64,000 nucleotides of DNA from NCBI GenBank assembly GCA_965230755.1, contig CBDDLT010000016.1:434001-498000 (forward strand), written 5' to 3'. How positions within the stretch are numbered: the first letter of the stretch is position 1; each line of letters opens with the position of its first letter. Made by a program: the position numbers and the translations under genes. Source of the stretch: DATFJT01 sp965230755. Its GTDB lineage: Bacteria; Bacteroidota; Bacteroidia; Chitinophagales; Saprospiraceae. The notes beneath the pieces were generated by a model that was given only the letters and a program-made list of their open reading frames with translations, was not told where the DNA came from and searched no databases. Below, piece after piece: positions 9,322 to 18,300 of this stretch.

Positions 9322-10074
9322 TTAGTTTCGAATCATAATTCGATTACCACCCATTTCTTCTATCTCTTTTTCCTTTTCTTCCACTATTTTATCAAACTCT
9401 TCAGCACTTACTTTTTTCCCTTCCTTTGGCGCTTTAATAGCTTCCTCTAGTTCTCCTAGATTTACAGCACTGGCCATGATCTCCTGCTGTCCGTCATCAA
9501 TTGATAACATAAGTATAGCCCCTGGAAGCCCGCCGAAAAGATCCGGTCCTACTTGCACAGGAATCTGAGGAGTAAACCAGGCGACCACGGATTTACCCTC
9601 CGGGTCTTCAGTTGTTGCCTTAATACACTCGTAATCCAAAAACCTCACTTTCTCATTGGTTACCTTCCACTTAAATGGAATCTGATCACCTGCAATCAAA
9701 AAGGTTCTTCCCATGAATCCCTGTTGATGGCGAATCGATTTTTCCCCTAAATTGGTGTATATGATTTCCGGGGTATCTTCTCCCATTTTAAACTTGATCT
9801 GCATAGAACCATCGTCACTTTCCATTTCAATATCCTCCGGCTCTTCTTGATTAGTAGTTTGATACAGAGATTCGGAAGCGTTGAACACTAGTTCCTTTTG
9901 TGCGCTCAATGATTCGGGAAACATGGATTTGAGATCGACACCTGGCATCTCCGGCATATCATCTGTTTGTATATCCAGTTTGATGGTTTCTTTATAGCTA
10001 ATGGTTCCGGAAGTTTGCGCGCATACCAAGCCTACCATGAAACTAAAAACGAGTATTAAAATGAATTTTTGCAT
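9322..10074 (-). CDS. GLPGLI family protein
   Basis: A 250-residue exported protein with a signal peptide (1-19, VCA/QTS). The family signature appears as GGLPGAILML (181-190), preceded by the typical AWFTPQIPVQVGPDLF. GLPGLI proteins are periplasmic or outer-membrane-associated, of unknown biochemical function, and nearly always sit beside a beta-barrel such as the one at 6520. This is the promoter-proximal gene of that pair. Its -7 element is at 10100-10107, and it is divergent from the two-component pair starting at 10206, which probably controls it through the repeats at 10127-10165. The C-terminus carries a Glu/Lys-rich helix. Confidence 0.9.
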   Translation of the reverse strand: MQKFILILVFSFMVGLVCAQTSGTISYKETIKLDIQTDDMPEMPGVDLKSMFPESLSAQKELVFNASESLYQTTNQEEPEDIEMESDDGSMQIKFKMGEDTPEIIYTNLGEKSIRHQQGFMGRTFLIAGDQIPFKWKVTNEKVRFLDYECIKATTEDPEGKSVVAWFTPQIPVQVGPDLFGGLPGAILMLSIDDGQQEIMASAVNLGELEEAIKAPKEGKKVSAEEFDKIVEEKEKEIEEMGGNRIMIRN

Positions 10075-10099
10075 GATTGATTAATTTTTTTGTTCGATA

Positions 10100-10107
10100 C
10101 AAAACTA
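10100..10107 (-). promoter_or_regulatory. -7 promoter element of the GLPGLI/barrel operon
   Basis: On the minus strand this reads TAGTTTTG, an exact TAnnTTTG match. It gives a predicted leader of about 20 nt to the ATG at 10074. The first AAGGTTAA repeat lies 20 bp upstream of it, at the -33 position. Confidence 0.65.
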
Positions 10108-10126
10108 GAGTACAGTATCATTGCTT

Positions 10127-10165
10127 AAGGTTAATCCATGTTGATACAAGGTTAATTAAGGTTAA
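10127..10165. promoter_or_regulatory. Helically phased AAGGTTAA repeats, probable OmpR-type regulator site
   Basis: Three exact direct repeats AAGGTTAA start at 10127, 10148 and 10158. The spacings are 21 and 10 bp, i.e. two turns and one turn of the helix. They lie between the two divergent promoters (10100-10107 and 10194-10201) and upstream of both -7 elements. OmpR-family regulators bind direct repeats spaced about 10-11 bp, and one is encoded in the divergent operon (11617). Confidence 0.6.
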
Positions 10166-10193
10166 AGCCCCTGATTCTCTGTGGATAGTGGGC

Positions 10194-10201
10194 TATATTT
10201 G
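10194..10201 (+). promoter_or_regulatory. -7 promoter element of the sensor kinase operon
   Basis: TATATTTG is an exact TAnnTTTG match only 4 bp before the ATG at 10206. Transcription from it would begin at or inside that ATG, implying a leaderless message or use of the next ATG at 10239. Confidence 0.6.
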
Positions 10202-10205
10202 CCCT

Positions 10206-11624
10206 ATGAATAATTATTTCGATACGAGGAGAACTTTGATGATCGGCAGTCTAATTCTATTGCTGGCATTTCTCGCTCATTGGAATTATGAGAATTACAA
10301 TAGGCAAAAGGACGTTTTACTCAGCGACCTTGAAACACAAGCCAAGTTGACCCATGGAGAAAAGCTGGATTCGACCTTTAGGATCGTAATGAATGTCTTC
10401 AAATCAGAGTCTGACGTCATTGAAGACAGTATAAAAATTAGAAACAAAGGGCTTTTTACTGAGATAGAATCCGAATACGTAAAAATGAAGGTGATTACAT
10501 CTGAGGACTCCTTACAAAAGGAATGGACGACCACAGATATATTAGACACGCTCATGAACAAATCCAGTTTTAAATTGAAAATGGACCCGGATTCATTTGT
10601 TATTCACGAACTCAGAGAATTGAGTTTTAATCGATTCGACACTTCTGAGTTTATCAAGCAGTATACCAGAAAATTGAATAATCAACGACTGCCAAGCTCT
10701 TTTCGAATGTCCCCGGATTCGGTAAGGTCTCTGAGAAATGATCTTTTGGTAGAATTGCGTTATGATCAGCGCACCAAGGAGAGATATTTTGCCTCTTTTA
10801 ATAATTATCGGTCCTATATATTTAAGAAAATATGGCCTTCTGTTTTGATGAGTATTCTACTCTTTTCATTTGTTGCCCTCGCCTTCTATTTGATTTACAG
10901 GTCTTGGCTGGAACAAAGCAAACTGGTGCAACTCAAAAATGAATTTGTTTCCAACATGACACACGAATTGAAAACTCCTATCTCAACGATGAGTGTTGCC
11001 CTGGAGGCGATGAGTGACTTCGGTGTGTTGAGTGATACGGCAAAATCCAAGGAGTACATTGATATATCAAAAAAAGAATTGCAACGGCTGGGAATAATGG
11101 TGGACAAGGTCCTTTTAATGTCCAGGTTTGAAAGTGGCGATACTATTATTCATTATGAACACATCGATTTGAAAAGGATCATAGAGGATATTCTTTCTAC
11201 GATGAAGTTGTATTTCGAAAAAATGAACGTAGAAGTAAACTTCAATGCCTTGGGAACGGACTTTCTAATGGAAGGTGATCGAATCCACTTAGCCAATGTC
11301 ATTTACAATATGATAGACAATAGTATTAAATACAGTGACGAGAGTCCAAGGCTTGACCTCAGTCTACAGAATCTCACCAACAAACTGGTTTTTACGATTA
11401 AGGATAATGGTCAGGGAATTCCTTCCGAATATTTGGACAAAATATTCTCTCGCTTTTTTAGAGTGCCCACCCAAGATCGTCACGATGTAAAAGGACACGG
11501 TTTGGGCCTGAGTTATGTCAAAAAAATTGTCGATCAGCACCATGGGACTATTACCGTTGATAGCAAGGAACAGGTAGGCACTACCTTCACGATTAATTTA
11601 CCGCGAAAACGCAAAGATGTATAG
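10206..11624 (+). CDS. OmpR-partner sensor histidine kinase
   Basis: A 472-residue inner-membrane kinase counted from the ATG at 10206. The reading frame stays open upstream to a TTG at 10077, but that extension has no domain and overlaps the divergent promoter. Transmembrane helices lie at about 11-28 and 212-234 and bracket a periplasmic sensor domain of about 180 residues. HisKA follows (NEFVSNMTHELKTPISTM, phospho-His in THELKTP), then HATPase_c with N box (YNMIDNSIKYSD), DNGQGIP and GLGLSYVKKI. It overlaps the response regulator gene by 8 bp, so they are translationally coupled. The organisation matches the RprX-like kinases of Bacteroidota. The signal may be envelope stress or the cargo of the neighbouring barrel (inference). 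Confidence 0.92.
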   Translation: MNNYFDTRRTLMIGSLILLLAFLAHWNYENYNRQKDVLLSDLETQAKLTHGEKLDSTFRIVMNVFKSESDVIEDSIKIRNKGLFTEIESEYVKMKVITSEDSLQKEWTTTDILDTLMNKSSFKLKMDPDSFVIHELRELSFNRFDTSEFIKQYTRKLNNQRLPSSFRMSPDSVRSLRNDLLVELRYDQRTKERYFASFNNYRSYIFKKIWPSVLMSILLFSFVALAFYLIYRSWLEQSKLVQLKNEFVSNMTHELKTPISTMSVALEAMSDFGVLSDTAKSKEYIDISKKELQRLGIMVDKVLLMSRFESGDTIIHYEHIDLKRIIEDILSTMKLYFEKMNVEVNFNALGTDFLMEGDRIHLANVIYNMIDNSIKYSDESPRLDLSLQNLTNKLVFTIKDNGQGIPSEYLDKIFSRFFRVPTQDRHDVKGHGLGLSYVKKIVDQHHGTITVDSKEQVGTTFTINLPRKRKDV

Positions 11625-12309
11625 TATTTTATATGTTGAGGACGAACCATTCCTCGCGAAGATCGTAAGGGAAAGCCTGGAGTCAAGGGACTTTGATGTT
11701 TATCATACAGACCATGGTTCTAAAGCGGTCAACCTATTTCATCGATCTCCAATAGACCTCTGCGTTTTAGATATTATGCTCCCAGGCAAAAACGGTTATG
11801 AAATTGCGGAAGAGATCAGAGCAATCAACCCTCAAATACCGATAATTTTTCTTACGGCCAAAGACCAAACCCAAGATCTTATCCACGGTTTCGAAGCAGG
11901 AGGGAATGATTATATTAAAAAACCCTTCAGCATGGAAGAACTGATTGTGCGAATTCAAAACCTCATGACCCTGGTCAATGGCCAATCCTCCAACAGGAGG
12001 ATTAGAAAATCGATTGGGCTAGGAGAGTCTTATAGTTATAATCCGGACCAAATGACTTTATCTTATCAGGAAGAAGTTATCGAACTTTCCTACAAGGAAA
12101 ATCAGATTTTGGATTTGCTCACCCAACATATTAATTCAAATATTGACAGAAATGATATTCTAATGAAGGTCTGGAATAATGACTCCTATTTTAACTCCAG
12201 AAACCTCGATGTTTACATCCGAAAATTAAGGAAGTACTTCGACAGGGATGATCGAGTTAAGATAATTACCTTGAGAGGAATCGGGTATCGATTTCACGTA
12301 GAGAAGTAG
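11617..12309 (+). CDS. OmpR-family response regulator
   Basis: A 230-residue protein. The receiver has Asp52 (VLDIMLP), Thr80 (FLTAKD) and Lys102 (KKPFS). The C-terminal winged helix (about 135-230) carries RNLDVYIRKLRKYFDRD and the RGIGYRF wing. It is phosphorylated by the kinase encoded just upstream. Its likely target is the direct repeat set at 10127-10165, which would allow both autoregulation and control of the GLPGLI/barrel operon. It is similar in layout to the regulator at 29859, so the two systems may be paralogues. Confidence 0.94.
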   Translation: MYSILYVEDEPFLAKIVRESLESRDFDVYHTDHGSKAVNLFHRSPIDLCVLDIMLPGKNGYEIAEEIRAINPQIPIIFLTAKDQTQDLIHGFEAGGNDYIKKPFSMEELIVRIQNLMTLVNGQSSNRRIRKSIGLGESYSYNPDQMTLSYQEEVIELSYKENQILDLLTQHINSNIDRNDILMKVWNNDSYFNSRNLDVYIRKLRKYFDRDDRVKIITLRGIGYRFHVEK

Positions 12310-12473
12310 GATGTATACATTCTTCTTTTATCCTTTTATCTCCTTAAAAAACAATGATTTCAAACGTCAAACTATACCAAAATGATCTCCAATAAGTAAG
12401 AAAATTTAGTGTTCTTATTCAATGACTTTTTATGAAGAATCTCCATACCGCATTCTAATAAAGTAAAAAACAG

Positions 12474-12481
12474 TAGTTTTG
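12474..12481 (+). promoter_or_regulatory. -7 promoter element of the DEAD-box helicase gene
   Basis: TAGTTTTG is an exact TAnnTTTG match, 48 bp upstream of the ATG at 12530. No convincing -33 TTG is seen. The implied leader is about 42 nt. Confidence 0.5.
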
Positions 12482-12529
12482 ATCGATTGTTCCTGACTTG
12501 GAGTGGTCTTTTCACTTTAATAAAGGAAT

Positions 12530-13798
12530 ATGAAATTCAATGATTTAAACCTAATTCCGCCCATTCTCAAAGCATTGAGAGAGGAGAACTATAGAGAACC
12601 AACCTCCATTCAGGCACAATCTATTCCGTTGATCCTAAGAAGGCAGGATGTTTTAGGAAGTGCGCAAACAGGAACCGGAAAAACTGCTGCTTTTGCCATT
12701 CCAGTCATTCAACATTTATCCAATGATCTTCGGCATCGGCAAGGAAGAAGAAAAATATTAGCTTTAGTAGTTTCTCCTACCCGAGAGCTAGCCATACAAA
12801 TTGGAGAGAGTTTTTCTACCTATGGAAAGTATACGCAGATCAAGAATACAGTAATTTTTGGTGGCGTCCCACAAGCTCCTCAAACAAAAGTATTGAGAAG
12901 CGGAGTAGATGTCCTCGTCGCTACTCCCGGTCGTTTGCTTGATCTTATGGACCAGGGCTATATTAGTCTGCGCGATATCAAGTATTTTGTCTTGGATGAG
13001 GCGGATCGAATGTTGGACATGGGCTTCATACATGACATCAATAAGATCATTGCTCATTTGCCTAAAAGAAGGCAGTCTTTATTTTTCTCTGCTACTATGC
13101 CTCCCAAGATCCTGAAGCTTTCACAACAAATATTATTTAAGCCCAAGAAAGTTGTGGTTAATCCTGTTTCATCTACAGCTGAAACCATCCAACAGTATTT
13201 ATATACCACCAATAAAAAGAGTAAGCCGGAGTTACTCCTGCACATTCTTAAAAATCCCGAGCTTGATCAAGTCTTACTTTTTTCCAGAACCAAGCACGGA
13301 GCCAATCGAATAGTTCGAAATCTTAATAAGAAAAAAATAGGGAGCTCTGCCATTCATGGAGATAAAAGTCAAAACCAGCGCCAGAAGGCATTAAAGGACT
13401 TTAAAGAAGGAAAGATTCGGGTATTGGTGGCTACTGATATTGCCGCAAGGGGTATAGATATTGACAAACTTAGATTTGTCATCAATTACGACATTCCCAA
13501 TGAATCTGAAACCTATGTACACAGAATTGGCCGCTGTGGCCGTGCTGGTGAAGAGGGTGTCTCGATTTCACTCTGCGAACCAGAAGAAAATGCTTATGTA
13601 CGAGATATTGAAAAACTCATCAAACAAAGGATCGAAAGAATAAAAGACCATCCCTTTCCACAAACAGACAAGCCAATGACTGCTGCTGAAAAAAAGGAAT
13701 TCGAAAAAGAAAAGCGAAAGAGAAGACAAGAGTTTTTTGCCAATCGCAATAAAAAAAGAGCATCTAAAAAACCAAACTTTAAGAAAAAAAGAAAATAG
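12530..13798 (+). CDS. DEAD-box ATP-dependent RNA helicase, RhlE-like
   Basis: A 422-residue two-domain helicase. The Q motif region (EPTSIQAQSIP), Walker A AQTGTGKT (45-52), PTRELA, VLDEADRMLDMGF, SAT, RGID and HRIGRCGR motifs are all present and in order. A Lys/Arg-rich tail of about 40 residues (from about 383) would bind RNA. It unwinds short RNA duplexes in ribosome assembly, mRNA decay or cold adaptation; the closest named group is RhlE. It has its own promoter, and the RDD gene follows 24 bp later. Confidence 0.93.
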   Translation: MKFNDLNLIPPILKALREENYREPTSIQAQSIPLILRRQDVLGSAQTGTGKTAAFAIPVIQHLSNDLRHRQGRRKILALVVSPTRELAIQIGESFSTYGKYTQIKNTVIFGGVPQAPQTKVLRSGVDVLVATPGRLLDLMDQGYISLRDIKYFVLDEADRMLDMGFIHDINKIIAHLPKRRQSLFFSATMPPKILKLSQQILFKPKKVVVNPVSSTAETIQQYLYTTNKKSKPELLLHILKNPELDQVLLFSRTKHGANRIVRNLNKKKIGSSAIHGDKSQNQRQKALKDFKEGKIRVLVATDIAARGIDIDKLRFVINYDIPNESETYVHRIGRCGRAGEEGVSISLCEPEENAYVRDIEKLIKQRIERIKDHPFPQTDKPMTAAEKKEFEKEKRKRRQEFFANRNKKRASKKPNFKKKRK

Positions 13799-13822
13799 TA
13801 TTTTCATTAATATTTAATCCAC

Positions 13823-14314
13823 ATGAATAATGACTTGATTGATGATGTTTTCCAGCCCTCTAAACTGAACTTTGCAGGATTTGGACAACGGCTGGTCGCC
13901 TATCTTATTGATATAGTTCCTATTATTATTATTCTAAATTTTGTTGCTTACTTTGTTTTTGGTATCAACCCAATGCAACGCAGTGAAAGTGTGATCATAA
14001 TAAGAGGTTTGGAATTCGAAGAATTTAGAATTCTTCGAATTATGGTGAGATACATCTCCTTTATAGTTTGGATAGTCTATTGTGCATTTATGGAAGCCAG
14101 TAAGTATAGAGGAACATTAGGAAAAAGAATGCTTGGAATTACTGTTATTGATGAAACGGGATCACCTCCTTCACTCGCTACTTCAATGATTAGGAATCTA
14201 ACGAAAATTATTTCCTATTTAGTTTTAGCTCTTGGGTTTCTCTGGGTTGTCTTCCACAAAGAGAAAAGAGCTTGGCATGATATAATCGCTCGGACATTTG
14301 TTGTTAAAACTTAA
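13823..14314 (+). CDS. RDD family membrane protein
   Basis: A 163-residue protein with the RDD signature: Arg and Asp in GQRLVAYLIDIVPIIIILN (helix 1) and the late HDIIAR motif. Three to four hydrophobic segments are predicted at about 28-50, 78-98 and 130-150. KRMLGITVID between helices is typical. RDD proteins are inner-membrane; some are implicated in ion transport, but for most the function is unknown. It follows the helicase closely with no terminator, so read-through is likely. Confidence 0.85.
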   Translation: MNNDLIDDVFQPSKLNFAGFGQRLVAYLIDIVPIIIILNFVAYFVFGINPMQRSESVIIIRGLEFEEFRILRIMVRYISFIVWIVYCAFMEASKYRGTLGKRMLGITVIDETGSPPSLATSMIRNLTKIISYLVLALGFLWVVFHKEKRAWHDIIARTFVVKT

Positions 14315-14420
14315 TTTTCAACAAGAGTCTTTAGCTAAATGCGTTCTTATACTTAACACATAAGAGCATTATCAACATTTATCGCCCTTTTCTGTTATCA
14401 ATACATCATAAGCTAGAGTT

Positions 14421-15314
14421 ATGGACAGAAAAAAATTCATCAGGAACAGTATTTTAAGTGGCGCGGGACTCGTTGCTTCGGGCAATATCCTCAAGGCAAA
14501 CAATAAGAAAACCAAAGATTCTACTTATGATCGGCTAATGGAACAGGTGGGTTTTAATCACCTCCCTAATAAAGAAAATATAACGCGTTTCGAAACAATG
14601 AAAACAGTATTGCACAAGGCATCAACTCGAGGTCATGCGAATCATGGATGGTTGAATTCCTATCACTCTTTCAGTTTTGCCAATTATTACAATCCTGATC
14701 GAATGAATTTTGGTGTCCTCAGGGTACTCAACGATGATATTGTAGAAGGAGGCAAGGGTTTCAATACCCATCCTCACGACAATATGGAAATCGTATCTAT
14801 ACCATTAGAAGGAGATCTTGAGCATAAAGATAGCATGGGAAATACTGCAGTCATCGAGCAAGGTGATGTACAGGTAATGAGTGCGGGAACCGGCATCTAT
14901 CATAGCGAGTACAACAAGAATCCGGATAAAAAAGTAAAGTTCCTTCAGATATGGATGTTTCCTAAGAAAAAGGGCGTAAATCCCCGATACGATCAAATTA
15001 CGCTCAATCCTGTGAAGCACCATAACGGTCTACAACAAATTCTATCTCCCAATCCGGATGATGATGGTGTATGGGTACATCAGGATGCCTGGTTCCATAT
15101 GGGAAATCTGGAAAAAGGATGTGTCGAAGAATACGGTATCAAGCGAAGCGGCAATGGTGTCTATGTGTTTGTGCTCGAAGGAAAAATCACCATTTCTGGT
15201 CAGGAATTGGAGAAAAGAGATGGCTTTGGAATATGGGATACAGAAAAATTCGAGATCATCGCTTCTGAGGATGTGAAAGTCTTATTGATGGATGTACCCA
15301 TGACATTGGGATAA
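14421..15314 (+). CDS. Pirin family protein with N-terminal export-like leader
   Basis: A 297-residue bicupin. Pirin motifs are clear: RGHANHGWLNSYHSFSFANYY, then NTHPHDNMEIVSIPLEG with the metal-binding histidines, HKDSMGN, GTGIYHSEYN and FLQIWMFP. Pirins of this YhhW-like group can act as quercetin 2,3-dioxygenases; the physiological substrate is unknown. Unlike most pirins, which start near the RGHA motif, this one has about 65 extra N-terminal residues. They begin with a Tat-like leader (DRKKFIRNSILSGAG, then LVASGNIL), as on many Bacteroidota periplasmic enzymes, though with RK instead of RR. Export is therefore plausible but unproven. Confidence 0.88.
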   Translation: MDRKKFIRNSILSGAGLVASGNILKANNKKTKDSTYDRLMEQVGFNHLPNKENITRFETMKTVLHKASTRGHANHGWLNSYHSFSFANYYNPDRMNFGVLRVLNDDIVEGGKGFNTHPHDNMEIVSIPLEGDLEHKDSMGNTAVIEQGDVQVMSAGTGIYHSEYNKNPDKKVKFLQIWMFPKKKGVNPRYDQITLNPVKHHNGLQQILSPNPDDDGVWVHQDAWFHMGNLEKGCVEEYGIKRSGNGVYVFVLEGKITISGQELEKRDGFGIWDTEKFEIIASEDVKVLLMDVPMTLG

Positions 15315-15397
15315 AAGTATCTTATCAAAAACCCTCTGTATTTGATTGCTTAGGCAACGTTTTAGCAAAAAAATGAGTCTTTATATAAAGACTTTTT

Positions 15398-18300
15398 ATG
15401 CGGTTCATCATTTTATTGGCTGCATGGAGTTTAATATCCCAAACTTCAACGGCCCAATTACAGTCTGATAATACCTTTCATCACTGTGGATTTGATCCAA
15501 TGCACCGTTCAAAAATTCAGGAAGAAGAACAGTATGAGGATGGTATCAAATCGTTCGATACTAAATGGCAATTTTTCACTTCGACACATAGAAAAAATCA
15601 ATACACCTTGCCCGTTGTTGTCCATATTATTCACAACAACGGTTCCGAAAATATTAGTGATCAGCAAGTCCAAACAGCCATTGATCATCTCAACAATGCA
15701 TTTGCCAACATAGGATACTACGATCAGCAGGTTGGAGTAAATACAGACATTCAATTCTGCCTGGCCAAAAGGACTCCTGATAATACCGAGACTACTGGGA
15801 TAACAAGAACGATTTCTACTCTCACCAATTTCAATAGTGATACAGAGGATCAAGAAGTTAAAGACTTGATTAGATGGGATCCTACATTGTATATTAATAT
15901 CTGGGTAGTCAATGAAATTTGCAGTTCTACCGGTTGTGGAGTGGCAGGATATGCGTACTTCCCTGCTGCTCATGGACAAAGTTTTGACGGGATCGTCGTA
16001 GAATCTGCTTTCATGGGAGATTCAGAGGCCGGTACTTCTGTTTTAATCCATGAGCTGGGACATTATTTGGGCTTGTACCATACTTTTCAAGGCGGGTGTC
16101 CCAATAATAATTGCCGCTCAGAGGGAGACCAGGTCTGTGATACGCCTCCGGATCAAACTACGGTGCGAACAGCATGTGAAGATCAGATAAACTCTTGTGA
16201 GACTGATGAAGATGATAGTTCTAGCAATAACCCATTTCGAAGCACTGCCTCTGGTGGATTAGGTGATCAGAATGACCAGTTTCATAATTATATGGATTAT
16301 TCTCGCTTTGAGTGTTATAATCGCTTCACTCAAGGTCAAAAAGAACGGATGATCTACTCCATTGAAAATGAAAGAAACAGTTTACCCCATTCGCCCGCTT
16401 GCTTATCTCCTTGCCCGAACCCAGTTTCTGCTCAAATTTCAGCCAATTCGACTTCTTTTCTTGTTGGAGAAACCATTACACTACAGGGAATTACTGACAA
16501 TGCCGTTAGTTATAATTGGTACATTGATGGCGTTTCTTTTTCCACAAACCAAAACACCGATTACACTTTTACGGAAAAAGGGACTTTCGAAATCATTTTC
16601 GAGGCTTTCTCCGGTGATTCGAATTGTTTAAGCGGTTCTGATACTATACTTGTTGATGTCATGTGTTCGGCGGTGGTTGACCTGACATATGATATTGATG
16701 GCACTGATATTGTTTTGACCAATTTGTCTAGTAATTTTAATAGTATAGAATGGACTTTAACGGAACAAAACGGGCCTCAAGTAGCCAGCAGCAACAGCTC
16801 TACTTTTAGTTACTCTTTTTCTGCTTCTGGCTGGTATGAGATTTGTCTGTCTGCGATAACAGACCTCTGTTCTTCTGACACCTGTTTCTTTATAAGAATT
16901 TATGCTGAAGAGAATGAACTTTGTGGGAATGGCATTGATGACGATGGAGATGGATGGGTGGATTATTTTGATGAAGATTGTCCTGAGAATGATAGTCTTT
17001 TTATGGCACAACCTGAAGTCCTGTGCAATGCAATATGGGACATTGAAGACTTCTCGATGGAGCTAAAATGGAAATCCCCGGAAAGTGTCCCGCTTTGGTT
17101 TGATGCAAATATCCGCACCGGTGATATAGACTCGGATGGTGAAATAGAAGTTCTCGTCAAACGCCCCAGGTCTATTTTTGACTTAATGGCACTCGACGGT
17201 AAAACTGGGCAGATAAAACGAAATATACACTTGCCGGGAAGTAGTACGGGAAATAATTATTGTATGGCCGATATTGACCATGATGGGAACGTGGAGTTTT
17301 TCTATCTCTCTTTTGAAAGAGATGGGACCTTCCTTTATGCATCTCATCTCTCCGGAGCTCCTCTTTGGCAACAACAAATTATTCCCCCTGGTCGAACAAG
17401 GGAAACCTATGGCGCGATCAATATAGCCGACTTCAATCAAGATGGAATACCAGAAGTTTATTCCGGTGGACAAATTTTTAATGCCACTAATGGCGCCCTT
17501 CTTGCAAAAGGCACAATGGGGCTGGGGATGTCAGAGTTTACCGTTCTTTCAGTCGCTGCCGACATTTTCCCTGATGTGCCCGGATTAGAATTGGCCGGAG
17601 GCAACACGGTCTATCAAGTCAATATAACAAACCTAAACGGCCTAAGTGGAAATACCCTAACCCCTATCATTGTCCCTGGGAATAGGCCGGATGGATATAC
17701 TGGTGTTGCAGATTTTGATGCCGACGGATTACTAGATGTTGTCGTTGTGGAGGGAGTGGGAGTTGTCCATTCTGCACAAACCGATAAAATGGTATACGTT
17801 TGGAATCCTAGAACTCGTACTGTAATGGCGGAAATCAGCAATATGGTAACTAAAACGAGTTTTCCCTATATCGGCGATTTGAATGGTGATTGTATTCCGG
17901 AAATAGGCGTTCCGTACGGCAAGCGTGGCGGTCCTGGAGAGCAGATTGGTGAGCTCATGATCTTTGCTTATCGAAACAATCCTGTTTTAGACATTATGTA
18001 TAGTGTTGAAACCACGGATAATTCCGGTGCTTCCGGAGTGACTTCCTTCGATTTTAATCAAGACGGCATTCAAGAATTAATCTATAGAGATCAAACTACT
18101 TTGAGGATAATGGACGGTAGAACCGGTGAAAGTTTGACAACAAAAACTGTCCATAGTGCAACCGGCTATGAGCTTCCAGTAATGGCGGATATTGATCAAG
18201 ACAATCAAGCCGAATTAATCGTAACCGGCGGGATTGACACCATCAATTATGACTATCAAAAAAACCTCATTTACGTTTATGAGACTGATAAGCTACCTTG

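Noticed and set aside
10077..10205. 43-residue N-terminal extension of the sensor kinase from a TTG
   Set aside because: It overlaps the phased repeats and both divergent promoters, shows no domain or signal, and lies upstream of an exact -7 element; the ATG at 10206 is better.
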